From Kiritimatiellia bacterium (GTDB lineage Bacteria; Verrucomicrobiota; Kiritimatiellia; UBA8416; JADHWI01): a DNA stretch of 64,000 bases. Where the stretch lies: positions 1 through 64,000 of the forward strand of contig JASLPY010000012.1 of NCBI GenBank assembly GCA_030744755.1, given 5' to 3'. The notes under the pieces are model-generated. The model searched no databases. It worked only from the letters and a program-made list of their open reading frames with translations, and had not been told where the DNA came from. The translations under genes and the position numbers were made by a program. This document shows positions 17,246 to 26,652 of this stretch, piece by piece. The stretch's first letter is position 1. Every line of letters starts with the position of its first letter.

Positions 17246-19069
17246 CTAGTTGATATAGGCGAGAACATGTCCCGCGGTAACCTGTGTTCCCTTGGTGACG
17301 GCTATGGAGCTGACAGTGCCGCTGACGGGGGCCTTGACTTCCACTTCCATCTTCATGGCCTCAAGAACCAGCAATGTGTCTCCAGCGTTCACGTGCTGGC
17401 TTACGCTGCACGTGATTCGAACGATCATGCCGGGCATCGGAGCCTTCACGGACTTTGCGTCAGCCGTTGCCGCTTCAGCCTTGCTGGCCGGTACGACGTT
17501 GGTGGGCTCTGTGCCTTCCTGGACGTCTATGCTGTACACCTTGCCGTCAACCACTGCCTTGCCGTCTTCCATCAGGATCGAATAAGCCTTGCCGTTAACG
17601 TTGACGGTATAGCCGGCGGGTTCCTTGTCGTCGGCGCCGCCGCCGGCGGAGGCCTTGTCCTTTCGCGATTTCTTTCTGATACCGAGGGTTGCCTCTCCCT
17701 TGAGGAACGCTATGCCCTTCTCCTTGCAGGTTGCCGAAATGAAGAGGTTCTCTTCTGTTTCGGCGATGCCGGCTGCTTGCAGACGATCGCGCGCTGCCTT
17801 AAGGCCTTTCTTGGGATCCTCGTCGTTCAACTCCAGCGGGGTCCGGGTGGTAGGCTTGAGATCGAGCTGCTCGGAAGCCAGCTTGACGATCTCGGGATCG
17901 GGTTTCACCGGCGTTTTGCCGAAGTAACCCAGTACCATCTTCCCGTAGCCTTCGGCAATCTTTGTCCAGGGGCCGAACATTACGTTGTTGAAAGCCTGCT
18001 GGAAATAGAACTGGGATACAGGGGTAACCGAAGTTCCGAATCCGCCGCGGCGGACTACTTCGCTCATTGCGGCGATGCAATCGGGATACTTATCCATGAG
18101 GCCATTGTCACGGAGCATCTGTGTATTGGCAGTGAGGGCTCCACCGGGCATCGGGCTCCACGGTATCATCGGCTCCACCATGGTAGCCTCGGGAGGCAGG
18201 AAGTAATCCTTCATCTGGTCTTTGAAAACTTTTTCGGCCTCCATGACTTTGTCTATGTCCACATCCAGATCATAGTCCGTGCCGCGAAGCGCGTGCCACA
18301 TGACTGCAATATCCGGCTGACAGGTTCCGCCGGAAACCGGGGCCAGCGACAGGTCGATTCCATCGGCACCGGCGTCAAGAGCGGCCTTGTAACCGTAGAC
18401 TCCAATGCCCGATGTCTCGTGCGAATGGAAATGAATGTGGGTACCTTCCGGAACAAGCTTCCTCGCACGCCTGATTGTCTCGTATATCTTGGTCGGAACC
18501 GCGGTTCCGGATGCATCCTTGAAACACACGGAATCGTAGGGGATCTCGGCGTCCAGGATGTGCCGGAGAACTGACTCGTAGAATTCGGGGTCATGTGCAC
18601 CCTCGCACCCCGGAGGCAACTCCATCATGGTCACGCAGACCTGGTGCTTCAGCCCGGCATCGGCAATGCATTTGCCGCTGTAGATCAGGTTGTTAACGTC
18701 GTTCAGGGCGTCGAAATTGCGGATCGTCGTCATTCCGTGCTTTTTAAAGAGCTGGGCATGCAGTTTGACAACGTCACTGGACTGCGATTCGAGACCAACC
18801 ACGTTGACGCCACGGGCCAATGTCTGAAGGTCGACATCAGGTCCGACTGCAGTCCTGAACTGGTCCATCATGTCAAACGCGTCTTCGTTGCAGTAGAAGT
18901 AGAGCGATTGAAATCGCGCTCCTCCGCCAGCTTCGAACCACGTGATGCCGGCCTCGTGGGCTGCCTTTACCGCGGGAAGAAAATCTTTTGTCAGTACGCG
19001 GGCACCGAAGACGGACTGGAATCCGTCGCGGAAAGCCGTGCACATGAATTTCACTCTTTTCTTGGCCAT
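17246..19069 (-). CDS. oadA: Oxaloacetate decarboxylase alpha subunit, biotin carrier
   Basis: This 607-aa cytosolic subunit transfers CO2 from oxaloacetate (or a related acid) to biotin. The carboxyltransferase TIM barrel fills about residues 5-270, with DGFQSVFGARV, the metal-binding IHFHSHETSG and FKDASG. A PYC/OADA conserved domain (about 290-450) and the C-terminal biotinyl domain follow, with biotinyl-Lys in LEAMKMEVEV. Together with 19116 (gamma) and 15881 (beta) it forms a Na+ pump typical of anaerobes. A methylmalonyl-CoA or glutaconyl-CoA role is less likely given the domain order. Confidence 0.92.
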   Translation of the reverse strand: MAKKRVKFMCTAFRDGFQSVFGARVLTKDFLPAVKAAHEAGITWFEAGGGARFQSLYFYCNEDAFDMMDQFRTAVGPDVDLQTLARGVNVVGLESQSSDVVKLHAQLFKKHGMTTIRNFDALNDVNNLIYSGKCIADAGLKHQVCVTMMELPPGCEGAHDPEFYESVLRHILDAEIPYDSVCFKDASGTAVPTKIYETIRRARKLVPEGTHIHFHSHETSGIGVYGYKAALDAGADGIDLSLAPVSGGTCQPDIAVMWHALRGTDYDLDVDIDKVMEAEKVFKDQMKDYFLPPEATMVEPMIPWSPMPGGALTANTQMLRDNGLMDKYPDCIAAMSEVVRRGGFGTSVTPVSQFYFQQAFNNVMFGPWTKIAEGYGKMVLGYFGKTPVKPDPEIVKLASEQLDLKPTTRTPLELNDEDPKKGLKAARDRLQAAGIAETEENLFISATCKEKGIAFLKGEATLGIRKKSRKDKASAGGGADDKEPAGYTVNVNGKAYSILMEDGKAVVDGKVYSIDVQEGTEPTNVVPASKAEAATADAKSVKAPMPGMIVRITCSVSQHVNAGDTLLVLEAMKMEVEVKAPVSGTVSSIAVTKGTQVTAGHVLAYIN

Positions 19070-19115
19070 AGTGTTAACCCTTGTTGCTCCTTAGCGTCTT
19101 GTGGTGAGATGGTTA

Positions 19116-19340
19116 TCAGCCTATATAGCGTCTTATTGCTGCCACAGCCACAGCAATATCTACTGTGTCATCGGGGGCGAGCATGGCGAGGTGACTCCCC
19201 TCAGGCTCTTCTTCGACGAATAGATGCGCGAATCTCTTGAAGAACCATGCGGTTCCGTACATCACGATGACCATCAGGGACAGAAACAGCAGAACGGTAC
19301 CCATACCTGCGACCATCAATGTTAATCCTTGAGAAATCAT
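19116..19340 (-). CDS. oadG: OadG-family Na+ pump gamma subunit
   Basis: This is a 74-aa protein with one N-terminal membrane helix (residues about 8-32) and a short acidic tail. It holds the decarboxylase complex together at the membrane. It is the first gene of oadG, oadA, oadB, with 46 nt to oadA. An AAAGGAT precedes the start by about 9 nt. Family sequence conservation is low, so the call rests on the membrane pattern, size and position. Confidence 0.85.
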   Translation of the reverse strand: MISQGLTLMVAGMGTVLLFLSLMVIVMYGTAWFFKRFAHLFVEEEPEGSHLAMLAPDDTVDIAVAVAAIRRYIG

Positions 19341-19771
19341 TCGAAACGAAATCCTTTCTTCCCGTGGCCGAAAAGGCGGCTCACGAAAGGGGTTTCTCGA
19401 AAATCAGATACTGTATCTACAAAACGGGACAGAACAAGCGGAAACTGCCCGATAATCGAGATTAGACCCGATATTCGTGCTTTTGTCCGCATTGTTCTCG
19501 TCTATTCATTCCAGATGCACTGTAGTTCCTTCTCCGAATCAACGACAAGAGGGTAGCGGACTGTGTAGAAAGCATCCTGACAGTGTAGCACAATCCCATC
19601 GTGGCCGGAGCACCCCTGCTTCGGCGTTCCTGGCGGCTGTGTTCTTGCCTGCACGGTAGAACTCCGTGCAATAAGATTCAGTGATTGTCACTCACAGCCA
19701 CAACGGGCGCCGAGGCCGTCGCCCCTCCCGCCTACGGACGTGCCTTCCACAGGGCGGCGTGAGCAAGCCTG
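19341..19771. other. Intergenic region with palindromic repeat half
   Basis: This 431-bp space lies upstream of the oad operon and downstream of the hybrid kinase gene. It should contain the oad promoter; none could be assigned with confidence. The segment 19704-19732 (GGGCGCCGAGGCCGTCGCC then CCTCCC) closely matches, in reverse orientation, a stretch inside the acyl-CoA synthetase gene at 27735-27760. No gene was recognised. Confidence 0.5.
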
Positions 19772-21877
19772 TCAGTCGTCGGTCTTATCTTCCAGAATCC
19801 TGCGGATCGTTCGCGCGACCTCGAGGGTGTCGAACGGCTTCCTCAGAAGTGTTGTGCCGTTTTCGATGAGACCCATCTTCGTGAGATGCAGCTCAGGGTA
19901 GCCCGAAGCAAATATGATCCGCATTTCCGGGCGGAGTTCCGTTACTTTGCCGGCCAGTGCCTTGCCGTTCATTCCAGGCATGATAAGGTCGGTGAGAAGA
20001 AGGTGAATCACAGAACCGTACTCCTGTGCCACCTTCATCGCCTCTTCAGCGTCTTCGGCTGCCAGAACACTGTACCCGAGGAATTCCAGCATTCGAACTG
20101 CGATTCTGCGAACCGAGGGGTCGTCTTCCGCAAGCAGGATGGTCTCTGATCCTCTTGGTAGATCTGCTCTTGTCAGGGCAGTGCCGGCCGTTCCCACTTC
20201 CGCATGCTTCCTGGGCAGATAGACCTTGAACGTTGTTCCGATGTCCACATGGCTGTATACCGACATGTAGCCGTTATGCTGTTTCACTATGCCCAGCGCC
20301 ATGGACAATCCCAGCCCGGTGCCCTTGTCTACGCTCTTTGTTGTGAAGAAAGGCTCGAAAATCTGCTCTCGCTCAACTTCACTCATGCCCGCACCGGTGT
20401 CGCTTACCGAGAACACGACGTATTCACCTTCGGGCTTACCCGTGGCGGCAACGAAATGATGGACATCTTCGGGAAAAAGCGACACGTTCTCGATCTGCAC
20501 CACTATCCTGCCGCCGTCAGGCATAGCGTCGCGTGCATTAACAACGAGATTGAGCAGAACCTGCTCGATCTGCCCCGAATCCACCTCCACGATAGCCTCG
20601 TCCTCTGTAGGGACGAACGTCAGTTCGATGTCCTCTCCGATGATACGTTTGAGCATGTGTTCAGTACCCGTAAGCACGGAGTTAAGGTCGACGACTTTGC
20701 GAGCCAGCATCTGTCGGCTTGAGTATGCGAGAAGTTGCTGTGTCAGATCCGAAGCACGTCTGCCGGCGGCAACCACCTCGTTGATATCAGCATAGGCTGA
20801 CGAGTTCGACGGGAGGGTGTCTTTCACAAAGCTTGCGTTGTTGAGAATGATCATCAGCAGGTTGTTGAAATCGTGGGCGATGCCGCCTGCAAGGCGTCCC
20901 ACGGCTTCCATTTTTTGCGCCTGAAGGAGCTGCTGCTCGCTTTCCCTGCGCGCCTCCTCTGCCCGCTTGCTTTCGATCAGTGGACCCAGGTGAGAACAGT
21001 ACACCGCCAGGATATTCTGGGTGACCGGATCAATGGGCGATCCGCTTATTGCTGTGTCATTAGTGAACGATGCAATTGGTTTGCCCGTGGATGACAGGAT
21101 GGGTGAATCAACGACCCATCCTTTGCCGATCGGTACGGGTTCCTTTCCGTTCCAGTCGGTATGCGCGCATTCGGAAGCGAACCATAAAGCTCCTTGCGGC
21201 CTCTGATCCAGCGGTTGCTTCTCACAGGCCGCTGCCATTTCTGCATCGTAGGACCTCTCGTCAGTGGTCTCGCCAAGGCAGTTTGTTCCGTAGGTTCCGC
21301 GTACACGGTTGTTGCCCGCATCCAGAAAGATCGCGCATCGCTCGATGCCCAGTTTCTCACGTGCCAATTCCACGCTTCGTCGCAGTGTTGTGTCGACGTC
21401 GGGACACTGGATCAGTTCAGCGGCTGCGTCAACTACGGCCTTCAACCCCTTGATCATTCGGATCTGCTTCTTCTCCGCTTTCAAGCGATCGATGGCATAC
21501 CGAATGGAGCGGACCAGCAGGTTTTCCGCCGTTGGTTGCTTGGTGATGAACTCCTGGGCGCCCTCAAGCAGTACATCCTGGATTACAGCCGTTTCATCTG
21601 ATGCGCTGAGAACGACGATCGCCATGTCGGGAGCTGCCGCATGAACGCGGGCAACGGTATCCACTCCGGTGCTGTCCGGGAGATTCAGGTCAAGAATCCC
21701 AACGTCAAACGAGGCACCCGCCAGGAGTTCCAGGCCCCGTTCGAGCAAGGACACATGCGCTGTGTCAAAGCTGCTGGTTCGCGAAGAGGAAAGGTCTCGT
21801 TGGATCAGTTTTGCGTAGTCGGGGTCATCTTCTATCAGCAGCACGCGTATAGACTCAGAATCCGGTAGATCGGTCAT
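19772..21877 (-). CDS. Hybrid histidine kinase with two receiver domains
   Basis: This 701-aa cytosolic signalling protein has the following order: N-terminal receiver (about 10-125, phospho-Asp in ILDLNLPD), GAF-like sensor (about 150-305, with CAIFLDAGNNRVRG), coiled linker, HisKA with His in GGIAHDFNNLL (about 338), HATPase (N box NLVVNARDAM, G1 DTGAGM, F box FEPFFTTK, G2 GTGLGLSMAL), and a C-terminal receiver (about 575-690, Asp in LLLTDLIMPGMNG). It has no membrane segment. It is transcribed alone, and its output partner is not in view. Confidence 0.93.
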   Translation of the reverse strand: MTDLPDSESIRVLLIEDDPDYAKLIQRDLSSSRTSSFDTAHVSLLERGLELLAGASFDVGILDLNLPDSTGVDTVARVHAAAPDMAIVVLSASDETAVIQDVLLEGAQEFITKQPTAENLLVRSIRYAIDRLKAEKKQIRMIKGLKAVVDAAAELIQCPDVDTTLRRSVELAREKLGIERCAIFLDAGNNRVRGTYGTNCLGETTDERSYDAEMAAACEKQPLDQRPQGALWFASECAHTDWNGKEPVPIGKGWVVDSPILSSTGKPIASFTNDTAISGSPIDPVTQNILAVYCSHLGPLIESKRAEEARRESEQQLLQAQKMEAVGRLAGGIAHDFNNLLMIILNNASFVKDTLPSNSSAYADINEVVAAGRRASDLTQQLLAYSSRQMLARKVVDLNSVLTGTEHMLKRIIGEDIELTFVPTEDEAIVEVDSGQIEQVLLNLVVNARDAMPDGGRIVVQIENVSLFPEDVHHFVAATGKPEGEYVVFSVSDTGAGMSEVEREQIFEPFFTTKSVDKGTGLGLSMALGIVKQHNGYMSVYSHVDIGTTFKVYLPRKHAEVGTAGTALTRADLPRGSETILLAEDDPSVRRIAVRMLEFLGYSVLAAEDAEEAMKVAQEYGSVIHLLLTDLIMPGMNGKALAGKVTELRPEMRIIFASGYPELHLTKMGLIENGTTLLRKPFDTLEVARTIRRILEDKTDD

Positions 21878-22358
21878 GCCTGCTAGTTCCTTTTTGTCAG
21901 ACGTTCACGCACCCCCATGCTACGCCGTTGAAGTCAGATACCATATAAAGAGTACGCGTCATTCGCGATCTGTCAAGAAGACCTGATAGAATTAATGTTG
22001 CCTGAGCCTGCTCCCCGCGGCAAGCAGGCAAGAGCCATCTGCGTTGTGAAACAGATCAACGGGGCAGGGTGAAACGGGGGTACGAGATTCTGTTTACCCC
22101 ACAGCACAAGGGGTTAGGCGCTAGGTGTTAGTAGCTAGGACTCTGGGACAGCGCAAATCGCCCCCACGGTTTTGAGTGGGATACGAGGCAGGCATCGCTA
22201 CGCGGACGGCAAACCGCTAACGCCTAGCGCCTAGCCCCTAACCATTGCGTTCTGCGCTCACAGCGCAGCAGCGGTCGGCAAGGAGAAGCCTTGCTCCGCC
22301 ACGTCGATTCAGGCAAGCTTCTTTGGATGAAGGAATTACCCTGGAGGAGGAGAGTTCA
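21878..22358. other. Divergent intergenic region with inverted repeats
   Basis: This 481-bp gap lies between the divergent kinase and AMMECR1 genes. It contains the 22110-22131 / 22216-22243 inverted repeat pair and repeat copy 2 with its hairpin (22250-22268). No gene was recognised. The arrangement of inverted TAGGCGCTAG arms about 85 bp apart resembles a small non-autonomous element. Confidence 0.5.
22110..22268. repeat. Inverted-repeat element, includes dispersed repeat copy 2
   Basis: The left arm GGGGTTAGGCGCTAGGTG (22110-22127, continuing to 22131) is the imperfect reverse complement of 22216-22243 (GCTAACGCCTAGCGCCTAG onward). The right arm and the following hairpin TCTGCGCT / AGCGCAG (22251-22267) match positions 14-68 nearly base for base. 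It could be a MITE-like element or a structured RNA leader for the gene at 22359. Confidence 0.65.
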
Positions 22359-23195
22359 ATGAAGGTGGAACTCCTATTGCTTCTGGCGCTTCTGTTGGCC
22401 CCCATGCGGGCCGCTAACTGTGCAACAGAGGAGAATGCTATGCTTACCGACGACGACAAACAGTATCTCCTGAACCTGGCCAGGCGGACTGTATCATGGT
22501 ACCTGGCTGACAGGAGCATTCCACAGCCCGCGGAAGACGCGTTGAGCGACAACGTTAAGAAGAAGCTGGGATGCTTCGTAACTCTCAACCACAGGAAGAA
22601 GGGACTGAGAGGCTGCATCGGCATCTTTGAAAGAGAGCGCCCCCTCTACATGAACGTCATCAGCAGGGCCATAGCTGCCGGCCAGGACAGCAGGTTCAGG
22701 GCAGATCCTGTGACGCCGGATGAACTTAAGGACATAGGGATAGAGATCAGTGTGCTGACCGAGCCAGAAGACCTCCCCTTTACCTCTCCAGAGGATTTAA
22801 TGTCCAAGCTGCGCCCCATGGTTGACGGGGTGATCCTGCAGACAAGGTATGGCGGGTCCACCTACCTGCCCCAGGTGTGGGAACATTTCAAATCGAAAGA
22901 AGAATTCCTTTCGCACCTCTGCCGCAAACATGGCGCACCGATGGATTCGTGGCGAGAGGACTACAAGAACTTGAAGGTCCAGACCTACCAGGCGATTGTC
23001 TTCGGCGAAAACGGATACGGGCGGAAGGTTGTTGGAAAGAAAGGCGGCGTAGCGGGAAAGAAGGGGGCTACGCTTCTGGGGACGGCAACGGAATCGTCCG
23101 GCATCCCCAAGGGTGGAAAACAGATCAAGGAAGGTGAGTCGCTTGCGCCCGGCAGTATTGTGACGCAGGACTCTGATGTTGTCGGGAAGGATTGA
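22359..23195 (+). CDS. Secreted AMMECR1-domain protein (AmmeMemoRadiSam A-like)
   Basis: This 278-aa protein carries an AMMECR1 domain (about residues 30-215) with the hallmark LGCFVTLNHRKKGLRGCIG near 70-90 and the IEISVLTEPEDL block. In the AmmeMemoRadiSam system this domain accompanies a MEMO protein and a radical SAM enzyme; neither is adjacent here. A GGAGGAGG site precedes the ATG at 22359, which gives a signal-peptide-like N-terminus ending near ANCA. An internal ATG at 22440 would give the bare domain. The C-terminal 60 residues are Gly/Lys-rich. Export of this domain would be unusual. Confidence 0.85.
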   Translation: MKVELLLLLALLLAPMRAANCATEENAMLTDDDKQYLLNLARRTVSWYLADRSIPQPAEDALSDNVKKKLGCFVTLNHRKKGLRGCIGIFERERPLYMNVISRAIAAGQDSRFRADPVTPDELKDIGIEISVLTEPEDLPFTSPEDLMSKLRPMVDGVILQTRYGGSTYLPQVWEHFKSKEEFLSHLCRKHGAPMDSWREDYKNLKVQTYQAIVFGENGYGRKVVGKKGGVAGKKGATLLGTATESSGIPKGGKQIKEGESLAPGSIVTQDSDVVGKD

Positions 23196-23314
23196 GTCTT
23201 TCGGGGTATTCAGACCTTGTCCCAAATGGGTGATGTACTGAAACGCCTGGAAACGCCCGCCGGGCTCCAGCACCCTTTTCGGACAGCGTCTAGCTATAAG
23301 GAAGTCAACTACAG

Positions 23315-24148
23315 ATGGAAACGCCGGCAAGTTTCAACAGTGAGAGTGGTGTCCTGCGGGGTGTCCTGCACTCTCCGGCGGATGCTCCATCACAACCGCG
23401 TGCCGGAATCATCTTTCTGCATGGATGGTCCGGCTGCAGGCTGGGTCCACACCGCATGTTCGTCAAGTTGGCCCGGCAACTGTGCGAGAAGGGGCATCAT
23501 TGCCTTCGTTTCGATTTTGGCGGCCGCGGCGAAAGTGACGGTGATACGGATTCGGCCTCCATCAACTCCATGGTGGCCGACACGAACAAGGCGCTGGAGT
23601 TCATGTCGCAGGCCTCGGGCGCTGACCACACTGTCCTGCTGGGAATCTGTTCAGGATCCAAGGTGGCGGTTGGTGCGGCAACCACGGCTACCGGGATAAG
23701 AGGCCTGGTGCTGATGTCTCAAGAACCCATGGGTAACCTGCGACGGGGCCCGGAAACTGACAGGCAGAAGTCCGCAACTGCGCTGCGGACCTACCTTGCA
23801 AAGCTGTCGCATCCCGAGACATGGCGAAAAATACTCACGCTCCGCGTGAACACCGGGATGGTCGGGAAAGCAGTGTTCGGACACGAGTCACCTGATGAAG
23901 CCGAGCTCAGAACGGAGACCGGTTGGCTTGAGAGCTTCGGGCAATACCAGGGCCGAATCCTGTTTGTATACGGATCGAACGATCCCGCAGCGAAGGTTGC
24001 ACGTGGGAAGTACCAGGACTACTGCTCGGAGAGCGGCTTGGACAGCAGGTTTTACGAGGTGGCAGACGCCAACCACAGTTTCTACTCTCTTGATTGGGAG
24101 AGGGAAGTCATGGATGTTGTCGAGGACTGGCTTGCACAGGAAGAGTAG
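23315..24148 (+). CDS. Alpha/beta hydrolase with Cys at nucleophile elbow
   Basis: This is a 277-aa alpha/beta-fold hydrolase. The oxyanion HGW motif lies in IIFLHGWSG (about 33-41). RFDFGGRGESDG follows, then the elbow GICSGS where the usual Ser is Cys. The acid (VYGSNDP) and the His (ADANHSF) come near the end. Cys nucleophiles occur in dienelactone hydrolases and, as I recall, in exosortase-associated hydrolases; an exosortase gene lies at 62195. It is followed 3 nt later by the gene at 24152. Confidence 0.85.
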   Translation: METPASFNSESGVLRGVLHSPADAPSQPRAGIIFLHGWSGCRLGPHRMFVKLARQLCEKGHHCLRFDFGGRGESDGDTDSASINSMVADTNKALEFMSQASGADHTVLLGICSGSKVAVGAATTATGIRGLVLMSQEPMGNLRRGPETDRQKSATALRTYLAKLSHPETWRKILTLRVNTGMVGKAVFGHESPDEAELRTETGWLESFGQYQGRILFVYGSNDPAAKVARGKYQDYCSESGLDSRFYEVADANHSFYSLDWEREVMDVVEDWLAQEE

Positions 24149-24151
24149 GTT

Positions 24152-25135
24152 GTGAAGAGAATACTTGTCATTGTCATTGGCTGCCTGGTGTTGCTTGTGG
24201 GCGTTTCTGTCTGGGGGCTTATCCGCTGCCACAGGGGCAGGGAGGCAGAGGGCAGCAGAAAATGGCCCGGATATGTGAAATGCAGGAGCGGAAAGCTTGT
24301 TCCGATCAGCATTCTTGCCGGCCCGTCTCACGATGACGACAACGGGTTTTTCATACTCGATGAAACGAACTCGCAGCTCATGACCGGTACAAATGACCCG
24401 GTACAGGAGCGATGGTGCGATATCGCGAGGAATCACTATTCCCCGGATTTCGTTTCGTCCTTCAGCTACGAGAACACCGGTCCCGAAGGTCCAGAGGTCA
24501 GGCTCCGGGTAGACGAGGTAGCTGCGACTTTCCGGGGAAGGATAGAAGCCAGGCGTCTGAAGCCGAATTTCCTCTACCAGATGAAGCTGCGCGGGGTTTT
24601 CGATGACCGTAAGAGTTTCGAGGCAATCGGGTTCGTGGGAAGGTGGCGCTTGCCTGGTGGAGGTACGAACTTTACGGACGATGACTATCGCGAATTCCTT
24701 GAAAAAGAGAAGGTTGAGGCGTACGTGTACTTCGATTACTTCTTCACCGACGCCGACGGGAATGCCTCGCGGTACTTCGAACTTGATGCCTCCATGCATA
24801 TCACCTGGAACGCATCACACCAGAGGCAGGAAGCACAGGTCAAACACCTTGTGCCGCTGATAGTATACGCAAACAATCCAGCCTTTTACGCTCACACCAA
24901 CGATGAGAGTACCGTTGAGTTGCTCTGGAATGAGCGGGAGCGAATCCGGTACGACTCGGCTGACCAGGTAATCCGGTTGCCTCCAGGAACCTACCATGCG
25001 GAACTTGCCCTGACGGAGGAGAGTTTCCACTCGGGCGGCGGCCTTGGCGGTTTCTGGGCCACGGTGTACAGGTGCCCCGTCTCATTCAGGGTTATTTCTC
25101 AGCCCACAGAGCCGGGAGATTCCATTTCCCCGTAG
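24152..25135 (+). CDS. Membrane-anchored hypothetical protein, GTG start
   Basis: This 327-aa protein has one N-terminal hydrophobic segment (about residues 3-24) and a large extracytoplasmic part. The GTG at 24152 lies 3 nt after the hydrolase stop, so the two are co-transcribed and probably coupled. The body is rich in aromatic and acidic residues with beta-strand character (YVYFDYFFTDADGN, YHAELALTEES). No family was recognised. It may act with the hydrolase at the envelope. Confidence 0.75.
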   Translation: MKRILVIVIGCLVLLVGVSVWGLIRCHRGREAEGSRKWPGYVKCRSGKLVPISILAGPSHDDDNGFFILDETNSQLMTGTNDPVQERWCDIARNHYSPDFVSSFSYENTGPEGPEVRLRVDEVAATFRGRIEARRLKPNFLYQMKLRGVFDDRKSFEAIGFVGRWRLPGGGTNFTDDDYREFLEKEKVEAYVYFDYFFTDADGNASRYFELDASMHITWNASHQRQEAQVKHLVPLIVYANNPAFYAHTNDESTVELLWNERERIRYDSADQVIRLPPGTYHAELALTEESFHSGGGLGGFWATVYRCPVSFRVISQPTEPGDSISP

Positions 25136-25188
25136 TCGCGAGTTTGCCCTGCACCGTCTCCACCTCTACTTCTGAGACGCACAATGTG

Positions 25189-26652
25189 TTACCGAAACTG
25201 TGAAGAACTACGCGGTGGACTAGTAACTTCCCGCGAACCAGCCAACCCATTCAGAAGCAGCACTGCCACAAAGCACACGATGTTGCCCGCAACCGGCCAC
25301 AGCAGGTATGTAATGCCGCTGTACATCATTGAAAAAAGGCACGCGTAAGAAAGCACAACTCCTCCCACAACGGCCCACCACCGGACGTTTATCCCCAGGA
25401 ACGCGACGGCCATGAGGCCGAGGATTCCGTTTGTGCTTATGCCCATAAGCTTGCCCCACACGATGAGCACGTATTTCGTGTTTATGAAAAGAATGCCGAG
25501 AATGATGGACAATATGCCCCACAAGAGCGTGAGCGCCCTGGCTTGCCCGAGGTAGTCTTCATCCATCCTTTTCTTGCGCGAAAACCTCTTCATGAAATCC
25601 TCCACACACACCGTGGACGCGGAGTTCATACAGCTGTCGATGCTGGACATGGCTGCGGCAAAGATGGCTGCGATTACCAGCCCGGCCACGCCTGTCGGGA
25701 GGTGATTCACAACGAAGAACGGATACACGCTATCCGATTTTCCGGGCAGGGCGGTTTCTGGGTGGCACTTGAAAAACACAAACAGGGCCGTGCCGATGAG
25801 ATAGAAGAGAAAGCCAAGTGGAATATAGGCTAGCACGGAAATCCATACGCTGCGGTTTGCTTTCTCCGTCGAACCGGTCGTCATGTACCGCTGTGCGATG
25901 TCTTGTTGCGTTCCGTAGATACGTATGGTTTGAAAAATCGTCTCCAGAATCAGCCACAGGGAAGTGATTTTCATTATGTCCGCCCCGGGGATGAGTAGAC
26001 GGAACTTCCCGTGCTCCAGTCCGACCGCAATGAACCGGGACATGCCCACATCGGCCATTATGTAGACAAGAGTGAAGATCGCCGCCGTTACGAATATCAC
26101 TACCTGTATGGCATCGGTCCAGATAACGGCCTCGATACCTCCCACTACCGTGTACAAGGTAATGATAATGCCCATGATGATAATGCACGATGGAAGCGAC
26201 GCCCCGGTGACGGTGCTGAATGCAAGTGCCGGCAGATACAGAACAAGTCCCATTCGGCCGATGGCGAATATTATAAAGCTTATCGCTCCAATCACCCGGG
26301 CCGTTACACCAAGCCGCTTCTCCATGAACGCGTAGATGCTGGTTACACCGGCTTCCCTGTAACGGGGCAGTATCCACCTGGTGATGACTGCGGCCGTGAT
26401 GATCAGGAAAGGAAGCTGAACCATGAACGTCCAGTCATGTCCACCGAATGACATGCCCGGCAGTCCCATCATGGTGAGAGCTGACAAGTAGGTTCCAAGA
26501 ATTGAGATACCTACGAGCACATGATTCAACCGGCCGTCAGCTATGAAGAAACTCCTGGTACCCTTGATCCGCCTGCCGGTTACACAGCCAATCGCCAGCA
26601 TAGCCGCAAAGTACAGGCCCAGGACTGCAAAGTTGGCAGTGCCGAAATTCAT
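25189..26652 (-). CDS. Sodium:solute symporter (SSS family)
   Basis: This 487-aa inner-membrane protein has about 13 hydrophobic helices and the SSS family blocks: GRRIKGTRSFFIADGRLN near residue 27, GISILGTYLSALTMMGLPG near 48-66, and AIFAAAMSSIDSCMNS near 340. It would import an organic solute with Na+. Its ATG overlaps the TAA of the upstream acyl-CoA synthetase fusion gene (TAATG at 26650-26654), so the two are coupled. A carboxylate substrate activated by that enzyme would make sense, but this is inference. Confidence 0.92.
   Translation of the reverse strand: MNFGTANFAVLGLYFAAMLAIGCVTGRRIKGTRSFFIADGRLNHVLVGISILGTYLSALTMMGLPGMSFGGHDWTFMVQLPFLIITAAVITRWILPRYREAGVTSIYAFMEKRLGVTARVIGAISFIIFAIGRMGLVLYLPALAFSTVTGASLPSCIIIMGIIITLYTVVGGIEAVIWTDAIQVVIFVTAAIFTLVYIMADVGMSRFIAVGLEHGKFRLLIPGADIMKITSLWLILETIFQTIRIYGTQQDIAQRYMTTGSTEKANRSVWISVLAYIPLGFLFYLIGTALFVFFKCHPETALPGKSDSVYPFFVVNHLPTGVAGLVIAAIFAAAMSSIDSCMNSASTVCVEDFMKRFSRKKRMDEDYLGQARALTLLWGILSIILGILFINTKYVLIVWGKLMGISTNGILGLMAVAFLGINVRWWAVVGGVVLSYACLFSMMYSGITYLLWPVAGNIVCFVAVLLLNGLAGSREVTSPPRSSSQFR

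Noticed and set aside
17267-18574. 435-codon frame antisense to oadA
   Set aside because: It is a shadow of a well-supported gene; composition is Gly/Leu/Val-rich with no recognisable motif.
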